From Sphingomonas sp. dw_22 (GTDB taxonomy: Bacteria > Pseudomonadota > Alphaproteobacteria > Sphingomonadales > Sphingomonadaceae), in assembly GCF_018449795.1 (NCBI RefSeq), contig NZ_JAAVVE010000001.1:1-64000 (forward strand): a DNA stretch of 64,000 bases. The letters are read 5' to 3'. The translations under genes were made by a program, and so were the position numbers. Numbering within the stretch: the stretch's first letter is position 1; each line of letters starts with the position of its first letter. Below the pieces are notes generated by a model. That model ran no database searches. It was not told the DNA's origin and was given only the letters and a program-made list of their open reading frames with translations. Of this stretch, positions 47,476 through 55,672 are shown one piece after another.

Positions 47476-48727
47476 AATCAGACCTTCTCCGCAGCTCTTC
47501 CGCCAGCAAGTAGTGGAGAGGCGGCGACAGAGATTGATCGGCGATGTCATCATCACGGACAGTTACGCCAGTTCGGCATTCGTCTGGGCAGTTGCATGCG
47601 CATCAGCCCTTCTTCTCGCCTGGGCCGCGAGCGCCGAATACCCCCGCACGACGCGCGTGCCCGGCATCGTCACGACAACTACCCCGGGATCCAAGGTCTA
47701 TGCGCCGCGACCAGGGACCATCTCTCGTCTGATGGTCCGCGATGGGCAACTAGTTCGAAAGGGGGATGCAGTCGCTCTCGTCGACGCGGATATGCGCGAC
47801 AGCGACACCCGGGCGGTGAGCGGGAATATGCTCACATCGCTGGAGCGCGAACGGGGAAATATCACGCGACAGCTGTCTGCCGTGGAGGATTCGACGAATA
47901 CAGACCGAAATCGACTTGAGGAGCAGCTCAACAGCCTCGCGCGAGAAAAGGTGTCGCTGACGAAGCAAATTTCATTCGAACGATCCGTAGTCGCTTCGAT
48001 GTCGAGCTCATATCAGCGTGTGGCGCCGCTCGCAGACAAGGGGTTCGTGTCGAAGCTCGAACTGGAACGCCGCGAACAGGCATTGCTCGCGGAACGCGAA
48101 CGCGAGCAGCAACTCGAACAGCAGCTGGCTCAGCTCGATTCGCGCTTCGCTGAACTGTCTGGCCAAAGGGCCCAACTCTCGTTCAGTCTCGCAGAGCGCG
48201 GTGCCGAATACCAGGGAAGGCTTGAAACGATCTCGCAACAGCGAGCACGCGTGCGCGGAGATGCCGCCTTTAGCATCGTTGCGCCGATAGCCGGCCGCGT
48301 AACGGCGCTTCAGACGTCCTTGGGCCGTTCCGTGGACCAGCGCCTCCCTTTGATGACGATCGTTCCGGAAGGTTCCCAGTTTGCGGTCGAATTGTTTGCC
48401 CCCTCCAGCGCCGCTGGATTTCTTCGGGCAGGCCAGCCGGTCCGCATCTTGTACGATGCTTATCCATATAAACAGTTCGGCAGTTTCAGGGGCGTCTTGT
48501 CAGTGATCTCCCACAGTGCGCTGGCGCCGGCCGAAGTGGACGCGGCAATCAGGATAGACGAGCCGGTCTATCGCGTGGGCGTCGCCTTGGAGAACGGGCC
48601 TGCTACGGGCCGGCAGGCCCTGATGTTGCAGTCAGGCATGACCCTTTCCGCAATCGTAATCCTTGAGCGACGGTCATTTCTTGGCTGGTTGCTTGAACCG
48701 GTCAACGCGGTTCGGACTTTGCAATGA
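47462..48727 (+). CDS. HlyD-family membrane-fusion (adaptor) protein
   Basis: A 421-residue periplasmic adaptor. One N-terminal membrane helix (about residues 40-57, FVWAVACASALLLAWAAS) is followed by a barrel-lipoyl start (VYAPRPGTISRLMVRDGQLV), a long coiled-coil hairpin (residues 110-260, many Glu/Arg/Gln heptads) and the second lipoyl half (IVAPIAGRVTALQTSLG). It bridges the ABC exporter to an outer-membrane TolC, which is not encoded here. Its stop overlaps the exporter start as ATGA. Confidence 0.88.
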   Translation: MNSSEIRPSPQLFRQQVVERRRQRLIGDVIITDSYASSAFVWAVACASALLLAWAASAEYPRTTRVPGIVTTTTPGSKVYAPRPGTISRLMVRDGQLVRKGDAVALVDADMRDSDTRAVSGNMLTSLERERGNITRQLSAVEDSTNTDRNRLEEQLNSLAREKVSLTKQISFERSVVASMSSSYQRVAPLADKGFVSKLELERREQALLAEREREQQLEQQLAQLDSRFAELSGQRAQLSFSLAERGAEYQGRLETISQQRARVRGDAAFSIVAPIAGRVTALQTSLGRSVDQRLPLMTIVPEGSQFAVELFAPSSAAGFLRAGQPVRILYDAYPYKQFGSFRGVLSVISHSALAPAEVDAAIRIDEPVYRVGVALENGPATGRQALMLQSGMTLSAIVILERRSFLGWLLEPVNAVRTLQ

Positions 48728-50847
48728 GCGCCTTCCTGGGTTTCGGGCCAGATCTCGGCGAGCGCCAAAGCGAAGCGGGGGAATGTGGTTTGGCTTGCCT
48801 CGCCACCGTTGCCCAACACCACGGCGACAAGACGGATCTCGCCTCGTTGCGAAGACGCTTCCCGGTTTCATCCCGCGGAGTGACGTTGAAGGGATTGATT
48901 GGCATCGCTGACCAACTGGGCTTTCATACACGCCCGCTGCGATGTGATCCCGATTCACTCGCTCAAATAAACTGCCCGGCAGTACTGCACTGGGACATGA
49001 ACCACTACGTGGTTCTAGAGCGCATCGATCGGCAGCCATGGGGGTTTCGGTGCCAGATATTCGATCCCGCATCGGGCAGATCCAGACAGCGACTTGCCGA
49101 CCTCGCCGATCACTTCACCGGAATCGCACTTGAGCTTTTCCCAGGAACGAATTTTCAGCCCGCGGCGACAAGGCAGCGCCTGCGCCTCGACCATCTATGG
49201 ACCCGAATTCGCGGCCTCGCGCCGGCACTCGCGAGAATTTTTGTTCTGTCGGCGATAATGCAGATTATCCTGCTGGTGACGCCGCTATACACCCAGCTTG
49301 CCATCGATTCCGCGCTCCCGAGCGGCGACATAGATCTGCTCAACATCATTGCGGGCGGCTTCGCGGCAGTGCTGGCGATCAATGCCGCCGTGTCATGGAT
49401 GCGGTCCCGGCTCGCCGTCAGCCTCAGCAACAGCCTCGGCCTCTACATGGCGGTCAATCTATTCAGACACACGATGAGCTTGCCGACGAGCTGGTTTGAG
49501 AAAAGGCACCTTGGTGATATCGTCTCGCGGTTCGGATCGCTTCAGCCCATCACCGATCTGCTCGGTCGCGGACTCGTCAGCTCCCTCGTGGACGGCCTGC
49601 TCGCGACCACCACCATCGTGCTGATGTTCGTCTATTCACCGCTCCTGACGTGTCTGACGCTTTCCGCTCTTCTTCTCTACATCATTGTCAAACTGGCATT
49701 TTTCCGGGCGATAAAATACTCGAATATCAGCTTGCTGACCGCGCAAGCAGTCGAGAGTTCGAATTTCCTCGAGAACATACGAGGTGTCTCGACAATCAAA
49801 ATGTTCTGCCAGGAGGCCAACCGACAGCGCCTCTGGCAGAACAAGAAGATCGACGTCATAAATAATACGGTAAAGCTTGGACGACTGTCTTCCGGCTTCG
49901 ATGCACTTAATACATTCGTTGTTGGTCTAGAGAATATTGTTTTCATTTACGTTGCGGTTAAACTCTCCACCTCTGGCGCGATCTCGCTCGGGATGGTGTT
50001 CGCATTTCAGGCCTATAAGCAGAGCTTCATCGGAGCAGGCACTCGCCTGGTAGAGCAGATCCTAAGCTTCCGGCTCTTGGACGTTCATCTCGACCGGCTC
50101 TCGGATATCGCGCTCTCGACCCGCGAGTCAGCGGAGATACCGAGCCGCGAAAGGCGGGTGAGGGAGGTCGAGTTACGGAACGTCAGCTTCAGCTACGGAG
50201 CGGGCCTGCCTTTCGTCTTGCAAGGCGTCAACCTCACGCTTGAGGCCGGGAAAGTGACGGTGCTGGTCGGCCCATCCGGCAGCGGCAAGACGACACTGAT
50301 GAAGATCCTGTGCGGACTACTCGCGCCGACGTCGGGCGAAATCCTAGTGGATGGCCGTCCTCTACGCGAGTTCGGCGTCAGGGCATATCGCAATCTGCTC
50401 GGTGTGGTTAGCCAAGACGACAGTTTGTTCGCTGGCTCAATCGCAGAGAATATCTGCTTCTTCGATCCCGACTATCGTATCGATGAGGTTCGGGAGGCCG
50501 CGCGAAAGGCTGCGATCGACCATGATATTGAGCGCATGCCGATGGGCTATGACACACTGGTCGGGGACATGGGATCGAGCCTATCCGGCGGTCAGAAGCA
50601 ACGTGTCCTGCTGGCGCGCGCACTCTACAAACAGCCTGACCTGCTTGTCCTTGATGAAGCAACTTCGCATCTCGATATAAGGACCGAACTGCAAGTCGTC
50701 TCCGCACTTCGCGAGTTAGGCACGACTCGCCTGATGGTCGCGCATCGGCCAGACACCATCGGTCTAGCCGATATCGGCTACAATGTCGCCGGAGGTTTCG
50801 TCACAAAGTTTTCTAATGTGGCACCGGCATTGGCCAGGGAAGCATAG
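48724..50847 (+). CDS. C39-peptidase-containing ABC exporter (PCAT)
   Basis: A 707-residue exporter that cuts double-Gly leaders and moves the cargo across the inner membrane. The N-terminal C39 peptidase has Gln15 and Cys21 in QSEAGECGLACLA, His94 in MNHYVVL and Asp114 in FDPASG, so the catalytic set is complete. Six membrane helices follow (about residues 150-430). The ATPase has Walker A VGPSGSGKTTLMK, the signature LSGGQKQR and Walker B LLVLDEATSHLD. It is translationally coupled to the HlyD gene. Its expected substrate is the 44398 product, which has a matching leader. Confidence 0.93.
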   Translation: MSAFLGFGPDLGERQSEAGECGLACLATVAQHHGDKTDLASLRRRFPVSSRGVTLKGLIGIADQLGFHTRPLRCDPDSLAQINCPAVLHWDMNHYVVLERIDRQPWGFRCQIFDPASGRSRQRLADLADHFTGIALELFPGTNFQPAATRQRLRLDHLWTRIRGLAPALARIFVLSAIMQIILLVTPLYTQLAIDSALPSGDIDLLNIIAGGFAAVLAINAAVSWMRSRLAVSLSNSLGLYMAVNLFRHTMSLPTSWFEKRHLGDIVSRFGSLQPITDLLGRGLVSSLVDGLLATTTIVLMFVYSPLLTCLTLSALLLYIIVKLAFFRAIKYSNISLLTAQAVESSNFLENIRGVSTIKMFCQEANRQRLWQNKKIDVINNTVKLGRLSSGFDALNTFVVGLENIVFIYVAVKLSTSGAISLGMVFAFQAYKQSFIGAGTRLVEQILSFRLLDVHLDRLSDIALSTRESAEIPSRERRVREVELRNVSFSYGAGLPFVLQGVNLTLEAGKVTVLVGPSGSGKTTLMKILCGLLAPTSGEILVDGRPLREFGVRAYRNLLGVVSQDDSLFAGSIAENICFFDPDYRIDEVREAARKAAIDHDIERMPMGYDTLVGDMGSSLSGGQKQRVLLARALYKQPDLLVLDEATSHLDIRTELQVVSALRELGTTRLMVAHRPDTIGLADIGYNVAGGFVTKFSNVAPALAREA

Positions 50848-51440
50848 CCATCTCCGACGAGAGGATTGAATGAGGCGGAAAGTTTCGGGATTTTTTGCTC
50901 GCGACCCCGCCACCTCCCCGATAAAGAATGTCGTTCTATTTCCACTCCCGACAGGCGATAGTGGCACATCTCAGATCGCTGTCTCTAGCGAGTTATAACA
51001 AAGGTGCCCGGCGAACCCGAGGCCACCGACGTTATAACTGATGCGCTCCGGGTTTCGCTGACGAAGTCGAGGATAACGGTGCGGCGCTTCGATACTCAGA
51101 TCGACATCTCGATCATCGTAGCGGCGAGTTCCTGCCCTCATCGGTTCCTTCGGCCGCTTGGATAGGCACTATGTCCAAGTAATATCATTTAAACCCACAC
51201 GATCCCAATGGACAGTTGGCACTTGTGATGGTATAATTAGCTGGTCGGGAATAAGAACCAACAGTAAATCAATACCTTGCCGTGATCGCCAGGTGACCGT
51301 AGGGGTCACCAACTAACTCATTGATTTTATTGACTTATTTCAGGATCACGGGAAAACACCCCGTGGAAGGGCGCAGAAAAGCGCGGTTTTCCGTGGAAAT
51401 AATCCATTTGAACGCCCTCCCATGGAAAATTCAGCGGCGA
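50848..51440. other. Right-end region of the island, no gene seen
   Basis: No credible gene. Two perfect 8-bp palindromes GTTATAAC lie at 50992-50999 and 51031-51038, about 39 bp apart. The attR repeat is at 51297-51312. The stretch 51170-51350 is AT-rich. It may hold integration-host or excisionase binding sites. Confidence 0.5.
51297..51312 (+). repeat. attR: second copy of the 16-bp tRNA-Glu repeat
   Basis: Identical to the 16 bases at 32928-32943 (CCGTAGGGGTCACCAA). Flanking bases diverge immediately on both sides (preceded by GTGA, followed by CTAAC). It marks the right end of the first island and probably the left end of the next element. Confidence 0.85.
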
Positions 51441-52585
51441 TCAGGCACTGGGCCGCACATTGCCGAACAGCCGGTTGAGCTTCTCTGCTTCCCGGCGATG
51501 GTCCGCCCCATCGATCCATTTGGCATAGTAGATGAACACCGTCCTGGGATCGACGTGCCCGAGCTGCCTCGAGATATAGGCTGGATTGACCCCTCCCATC
51601 AGCGCTACCGTCGCGAAGGTGTGACGGGTTTCCTTCGCATCCCGCTTCCGGATACCCAGCGCGGCCAGCGCGGGATGAAAATAGAGTTTCCGCTGGTCCT
51701 GGACGTCCGGCCACGGCTTCCCGGTTTCAGGGTTGAGAAAGATCGGCGTGGCTGGATCCGCCCGCTCGCTATGCTTCCTCTGACGTTTCAGCACTGCGAT
51801 CATTCGGTCGCTCAGATCAACGTCGCGCTCGATGGCCGTCTTCGTCCCCTTCAGTTCGCCACGGACGCGCGCGCGTCGGACACGGATCGTCCGGTGCGTC
51901 CAGTCAACATCACTCCAATAGAGTGCAATCTGCTCGCTGGGCCGCACACCAGTCCCGAAAGCAACTCGTACCAGTTCCAGGCCTGCTCCGGTGCGTGCTC
52001 GCGCAAATGGTCGAGTATCTCTTCCATCTCGTCCGGCGTGAACGGGTCCGGCAGCGGTTTCTGATGTCGCTGATTGCGGATATTGCGAAGCGGCGAGTGC
52101 TCCAGCAGCCCGTCGTCCACCGCCGTCTTGAAGATGCCGCGTAGCGGGGTCAGATTATTGTTCACCGTCTTGGCGGACACCTGCGCCGATCGCCTGGCGA
52201 TGACCTGGCGAACCTCCGAAGGCCTGATCTCATTGATCGGTCGATCCCGAAAAACCGGAATCCAGATATCTTCGATCATGGCCTTATAGTCGGTCTTGGT
52301 CCCCTTCTCGGCAACCACGCCCTCGAGCCACGATCGTGCATAGGTCGAGAAGCGCCTTTTGGACGCTTCGACCGATCCCGGGAAATACCGCTCGTAGCTG
52401 AAGATATCGAAGGCGACATCGTGCCGGATCCGTGCGACGAGTTTCTCCGCAGCCTTGATATTCGTCGCTGTCGGCTTCCAATGCAGAGTCTGGCGATGCG
52501 GCTTGCCGTCATGGACGAACCGGATCCGGAGACAAGTCTTCAATATTTCAACGCCCGTGCCGGGCGGACGTCCACGACGTGCCAT
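51441..52585 (-). pseudogene. Tyrosine integrase inactivated by a one-base deletion
   Basis: Two overlapping minus-strand frames together make one DUF3596-type integrase. The N-terminal part (from ATG 52585) has the arm-binding region and a core-binding domain up to WNWYELL. The C-terminal part continues RPSEQIALYWSDVDW, then RHTFATVALMGG, QLGHVD and the catalytic Tyr in FIYYAKW. Adding one base near 51962 restores WYELAFGTGVRPSEQ, the normal active-site Arg region. The catalytic domain is otherwise complete, so the loss looks recent or could be a sequencing error. Confidence 0.85.
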
Positions 52586-53263
52586 TGCTCTTAACCTTGT
52601 TTCAAATGAACGAGACGCGCGGATGCGCGCCGACGGGCCGCTTATCAGCAGCCGCAGCGATCAGCGTCGTCGAGTTTGGATCGACCAAGAAGCGGCGCGC
52701 TCGCGCCGGCCTCTCCAGATTGTAGGCATGCTTCATCCTCAACTCTCCCATGGGCGAGCTCTCGGAGGTCATGAAGCGCTGCGAATATAACGCTGACGAT
52801 AAGATGAAGGAAGAGGAACCCTACAGAGTTCCACCCATCCCTATCCCTCCCTCCGACGTCGTAGAAGAGGAGACCGGTCGAAGAGTCGGTGGTGACGGGA
52901 GTTGGGCCAGTAGTAGACTGGCAGCTTTCAAGTTTGCACGCCCAGCTAGCTGACGTTCCAAATCTCGTCGGCAACATCCGCGTCGCGGGACATGACGAAC
53001 CGATCCCACCGGCTACCTGACAAACTCTCTTCCGCCACCATCTAGCAGCAGAGGGTCTCCACTCAGGCGCGCGACTATCTCAGCTCGGTTTGGGGCGTTG
53101 CGGGGCCATGCCCCGCAGAAGGGGTACAGTGAGACCTTGGGCTCGCCGTCAAGGGAAGGCTTTCCCCTCGTTATCCAGCATTTTCCTCGTTTCCGTCGGA
53201 TCGCTCTTGATCTCACGCCTTAATCGAACAAGAACAATTAGAGAACTTAATTGCGGGTATGGC
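52586..53263. other. Gene-poor stretch between the dead integrase and the defence-like genes
   Basis: Nothing firmly identifiable. A charged frame at 52771-52953 (plus strand, starting MKRCEYNADDKMKEEE) has no known motif and no good initiation signal. The region before 53264 is AT-richer (53215-53255) and probably contains the promoter of the next operon. Confidence 0.35.
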
Positions 53264-54793
53264 ATGGTCGAATGGCACGATGTCGCGTTCCGGATTCCCA
53301 GGCTGGGATCGCTGACCGACGAGCAATTGGAGGCTCTCTATAGCGAGCGCGACGGGCCATGGTCCGTGGCGATCAAGGCTGCCTTGCGCCACTTCGGCAC
53401 CGATAAGCTTGATCTCGATGAGAATTGGGCATCGCGATCGCCGGATTGGGAATGCCCAGCCTGCGGCCGGCGCAAGCCCGAGCTATTGCGGATGTCGGAC
53501 AGTGGCGTGCTGCTCGCGCGGCTGGACGTTCATCACGATCACCTCACCGACTATTTCAAGACCATCCTCCATGCCAAGCATGGTTCGCAATGGCGGGCCG
53601 CGATTCCGGCCGACAGTGTGCATATTGAGAAGCTCGGTTCGCAGCTCGTTGCCCGCTTCGAGCCCAGCACGGTCTGCTCCGACTGCAACGGCGCCGATGG
53701 CACGGTGAAAGCGCGACGCCGCGACATTCCTCGTAGCTTCAGTTTTCGACCGAGCGAGATTCGGCGGTTCGTCCGCTCGCGTCCCAATGCGGAACATGAG
53801 ATCGACTATGGCCTCGCCTATTCTCTCTTTAGCGAGGTTCGCGCCGATTTTGAGCGGCGGGTCGCCCTGGTGGACATGCTGGCGGATATTCTGCTCGCCG
53901 GCGACATGACAATCGAGCCGGGGAATCTGCCGTCTCCCTGGGCCGGCAATCCAATGGGCATCCTCAACCATCTCCACGGCTGGTTCTCCCGCGCTTGCGA
54001 TTTGTCCGCGGCGATCCACCAAGATCTCTCGGACTTCGAGGCGCGGTCGGTCTCTCGCGACGGTGTCGCCTCGAACCCGAAGAAGAAGCCGCGGGTCGCC
54101 GCCCCGCCGAGTGAGGAGGACGTCGCAAACTATGACGGTGGTGGTGCCGCGGACCTTTGGCATGCCGCGCCGGTCGACTGGCGATGTCCGGCCTGCGGTC
54201 GGAATCGGGCTGAAATCCTGCGGCGTTCCAACAACCGCAAGCGTCCTTGGGCCGGTAAGCTGGTACGCCACACGGAGTTCATACTGATTGCCGGATCGGC
54301 GGAGGATGGAGAATTCCCGGTCGAACCCTTCATCGACCGACATGAATTGCACCTCATCTGCCTTGATTGCTCCACCATTCTGCCCGGCATCAAATCACGG
54401 CGGCCGGACATTTCTGCCTCTCGGGCAATCTTCCAGTTTCGCGACATGGTCGCCGTCGCGCAGGCTGCACCGAACCAAGCGCATAACGTGGATTGGGCAG
54501 CGGCGGCGGAGCGCGCCCGCGCCAGCCTTCCCCTTCGTGAACTGGTCGATCGTTATTGGCGGCTGCACAATCACGCTGACCACGTCCGCGCAACCTATCG
54601 CTCCTCACTCGTCAAATGTGGTGGCGACGAGAAGCGTGCCTGGGCGCGCCTTAAATCCTATTTTGCCGATGATCTTGAAGGAATGGAGGATCCGGACGAG
54701 CATCTCGATTGGCTCCTCATCGAGGCCGATCGCATCTGCATCGACGACCCGTATCGCGTGATCGACCGCGAGCCAGTCACCGTCGGGATATAA
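53264..54793 (+). CDS. HNH-like/tandem zinc-finger protein
   Basis: A 509-residue protein with two related Cys-rich modules. The first has DWECPACGRRKPELLR, LDVHHDHLTDYF and CSDCNGADG; the second DWRCPACGRNRAEILRR, then RHELHLICLDC. CxxC-HH/H-CxxC spacing fits an HNH/treble-clef nuclease fold in duplicate. It is likely a DNA- or RNA-directed nuclease of a defence or mobile system; this is inference. The start ATG 53264 gives MVEWHDVAFRIPRLG. The upstream in-frame extension runs through an AT-rich promoter-like stretch and is rejected. A CoiA-like gene follows after 12 bp. Confidence 0.6.
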   Translation: MVEWHDVAFRIPRLGSLTDEQLEALYSERDGPWSVAIKAALRHFGTDKLDLDENWASRSPDWECPACGRRKPELLRMSDSGVLLARLDVHHDHLTDYFKTILHAKHGSQWRAAIPADSVHIEKLGSQLVARFEPSTVCSDCNGADGTVKARRRDIPRSFSFRPSEIRRFVRSRPNAEHEIDYGLAYSLFSEVRADFERRVALVDMLADILLAGDMTIEPGNLPSPWAGNPMGILNHLHGWFSRACDLSAAIHQDLSDFEARSVSRDGVASNPKKKPRVAAPPSEEDVANYDGGGAADLWHAAPVDWRCPACGRNRAEILRRSNNRKRPWAGKLVRHTEFILIAGSAEDGEFPVEPFIDRHELHLICLDCSTILPGIKSRRPDISASRAIFQFRDMVAVAQAAPNQAHNVDWAAAAERARASLPLRELVDRYWRLHNHADHVRATYRSSLVKCGGDEKRAWARLKSYFADDLEGMEDPDEHLDWLLIEADRICIDDPYRVIDREPVTVGI

Positions 54794-54805
54794 GAAGCCA
54801 GCACG

Positions 54806-55672
54806 ATGCAATATGCACTGGTAGACGGCACCCGGCGTGAGGCTTTTTCTGGGGGACGGGGTGATTGTCCCGTCTGCGGGGCAGCAACCCTCGCCAAATG
54901 TGGTCCGCGCATCCTTCACCACTGGGCCCATGCCGGACGCCGGGATTGCGATCTCTGGTGGGAGAATGAGACCGAGTGGCACCGGGCATGGAAAAGCCTT
55001 TTCCCCGCCGAATGCCGGGAAATCTCGCATACCGCAGTCGATGGCGAGATTCACCGCGCCGACATCAAGACGCCCACCGGCATCGTCGTCGAGATTCAGC
55101 ACTCGGCGATGACCGATGCGGAACGGCAATCACGCGAGGCCTTCTACGGCAATCTGGTCTGGGTGATCGACGGGCGTGGCTTTCGCGACAATTTCGACAT
55201 CTACCACATTCTCCCCGATCCGGCGTCCGAGATCGCGCGGGATCTCGTTTGGTCAAAAGCAAGTCGTCCAATGCAGGGCGCGGCGCGCGGCCTCTTCTTC
55301 CGCCTCTCAGAGGCCCAGGCGGAATTTCCGGATGAGACGATCACCAAGGCCACGATGCGTGGCGGCTTTTACCACGGCATCGGCGAGATCGAGACAGAGG
55401 TGGCACAGGCTTATCGGGGTCATCATCAATATGATTGGGTGCGGCCGCGCCGCGCCTGGCTGGACGCGACCTGCCCCGTCTATATTGACTTCGGGGATGA
55501 TCGACTGGTGCGGCTCGAGACCTATGACGAGTCCGGTCTGCGCTGCATCCGCCTCATCTCGAAGCGCAAGTTCGTCCATGACGTGATTACGGAAACGGAT
55601 GCCCACGCAATCGCGACGCGATTCTATCCGCTCGTTCCGGACGATCCCATCAGCGCTGGCGACGCCGTCTGA
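54806..55672 (+). CDS. CoiA-like PD-(D/E)XK nuclease
   Basis: A 288-residue protein resembling the competence protein CoiA. An N-terminal zinc-ribbon-like CPVCGAATLAKCG and HHWAHAGRRDCD precede the nuclease core: ETEWHRAWKSLFP, then HRADIKTPTGIVVEIQHS, where the Asp and the E-x-Q replace the classical D...ExK. A helical C-terminal part follows. It is coupled to the zinc-finger gene upstream. Its last 23 bp overlap the 3' end of the convergent SIR2 gene, an unusual tail-to-tail overlap. It is likely a nuclease of a defence system. Confidence 0.65.
   Translation: MQYALVDGTRREAFSGGRGDCPVCGAATLAKCGPRILHHWAHAGRRDCDLWWENETEWHRAWKSLFPAECREISHTAVDGEIHRADIKTPTGIVVEIQHSAMTDAERQSREAFYGNLVWVIDGRGFRDNFDIYHILPDPASEIARDLVWSKASRPMQGAARGLFFRLSEAQAEFPDETITKATMRGGFYHGIGEIETEVAQAYRGHHQYDWVRPRRAWLDATCPVYIDFGDDRLVRLETYDESGLRCIRLISKRKFVHDVITETDAHAIATRFYPLVPDDPISAGDAV

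Larger units (their letters stand above)
32928..51312. mobile_element. Integrative and mobilizable island in tRNA-Glu
   Basis: About 18.4 kb between two 16-bp repeats of the tRNA-Glu 3' end. The contents in order are: tyrosine integrase, AlpA-like excisionase regulator, phosphoribosyltransferase, a broken GIY-YIG gene, TraD/TraC-like mobilization proteins, oriT-like region, TraA relaxase, DUF6118, a metalloprotease, then a LuxR-controlled secretion/toxin-like cluster. No mating-pair-formation genes are present, so it should be mobilizable rather than self-conjugative. Several intergenic stretches are clearly AT-richer than the flanking chromosome. Confidence 0.85.
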
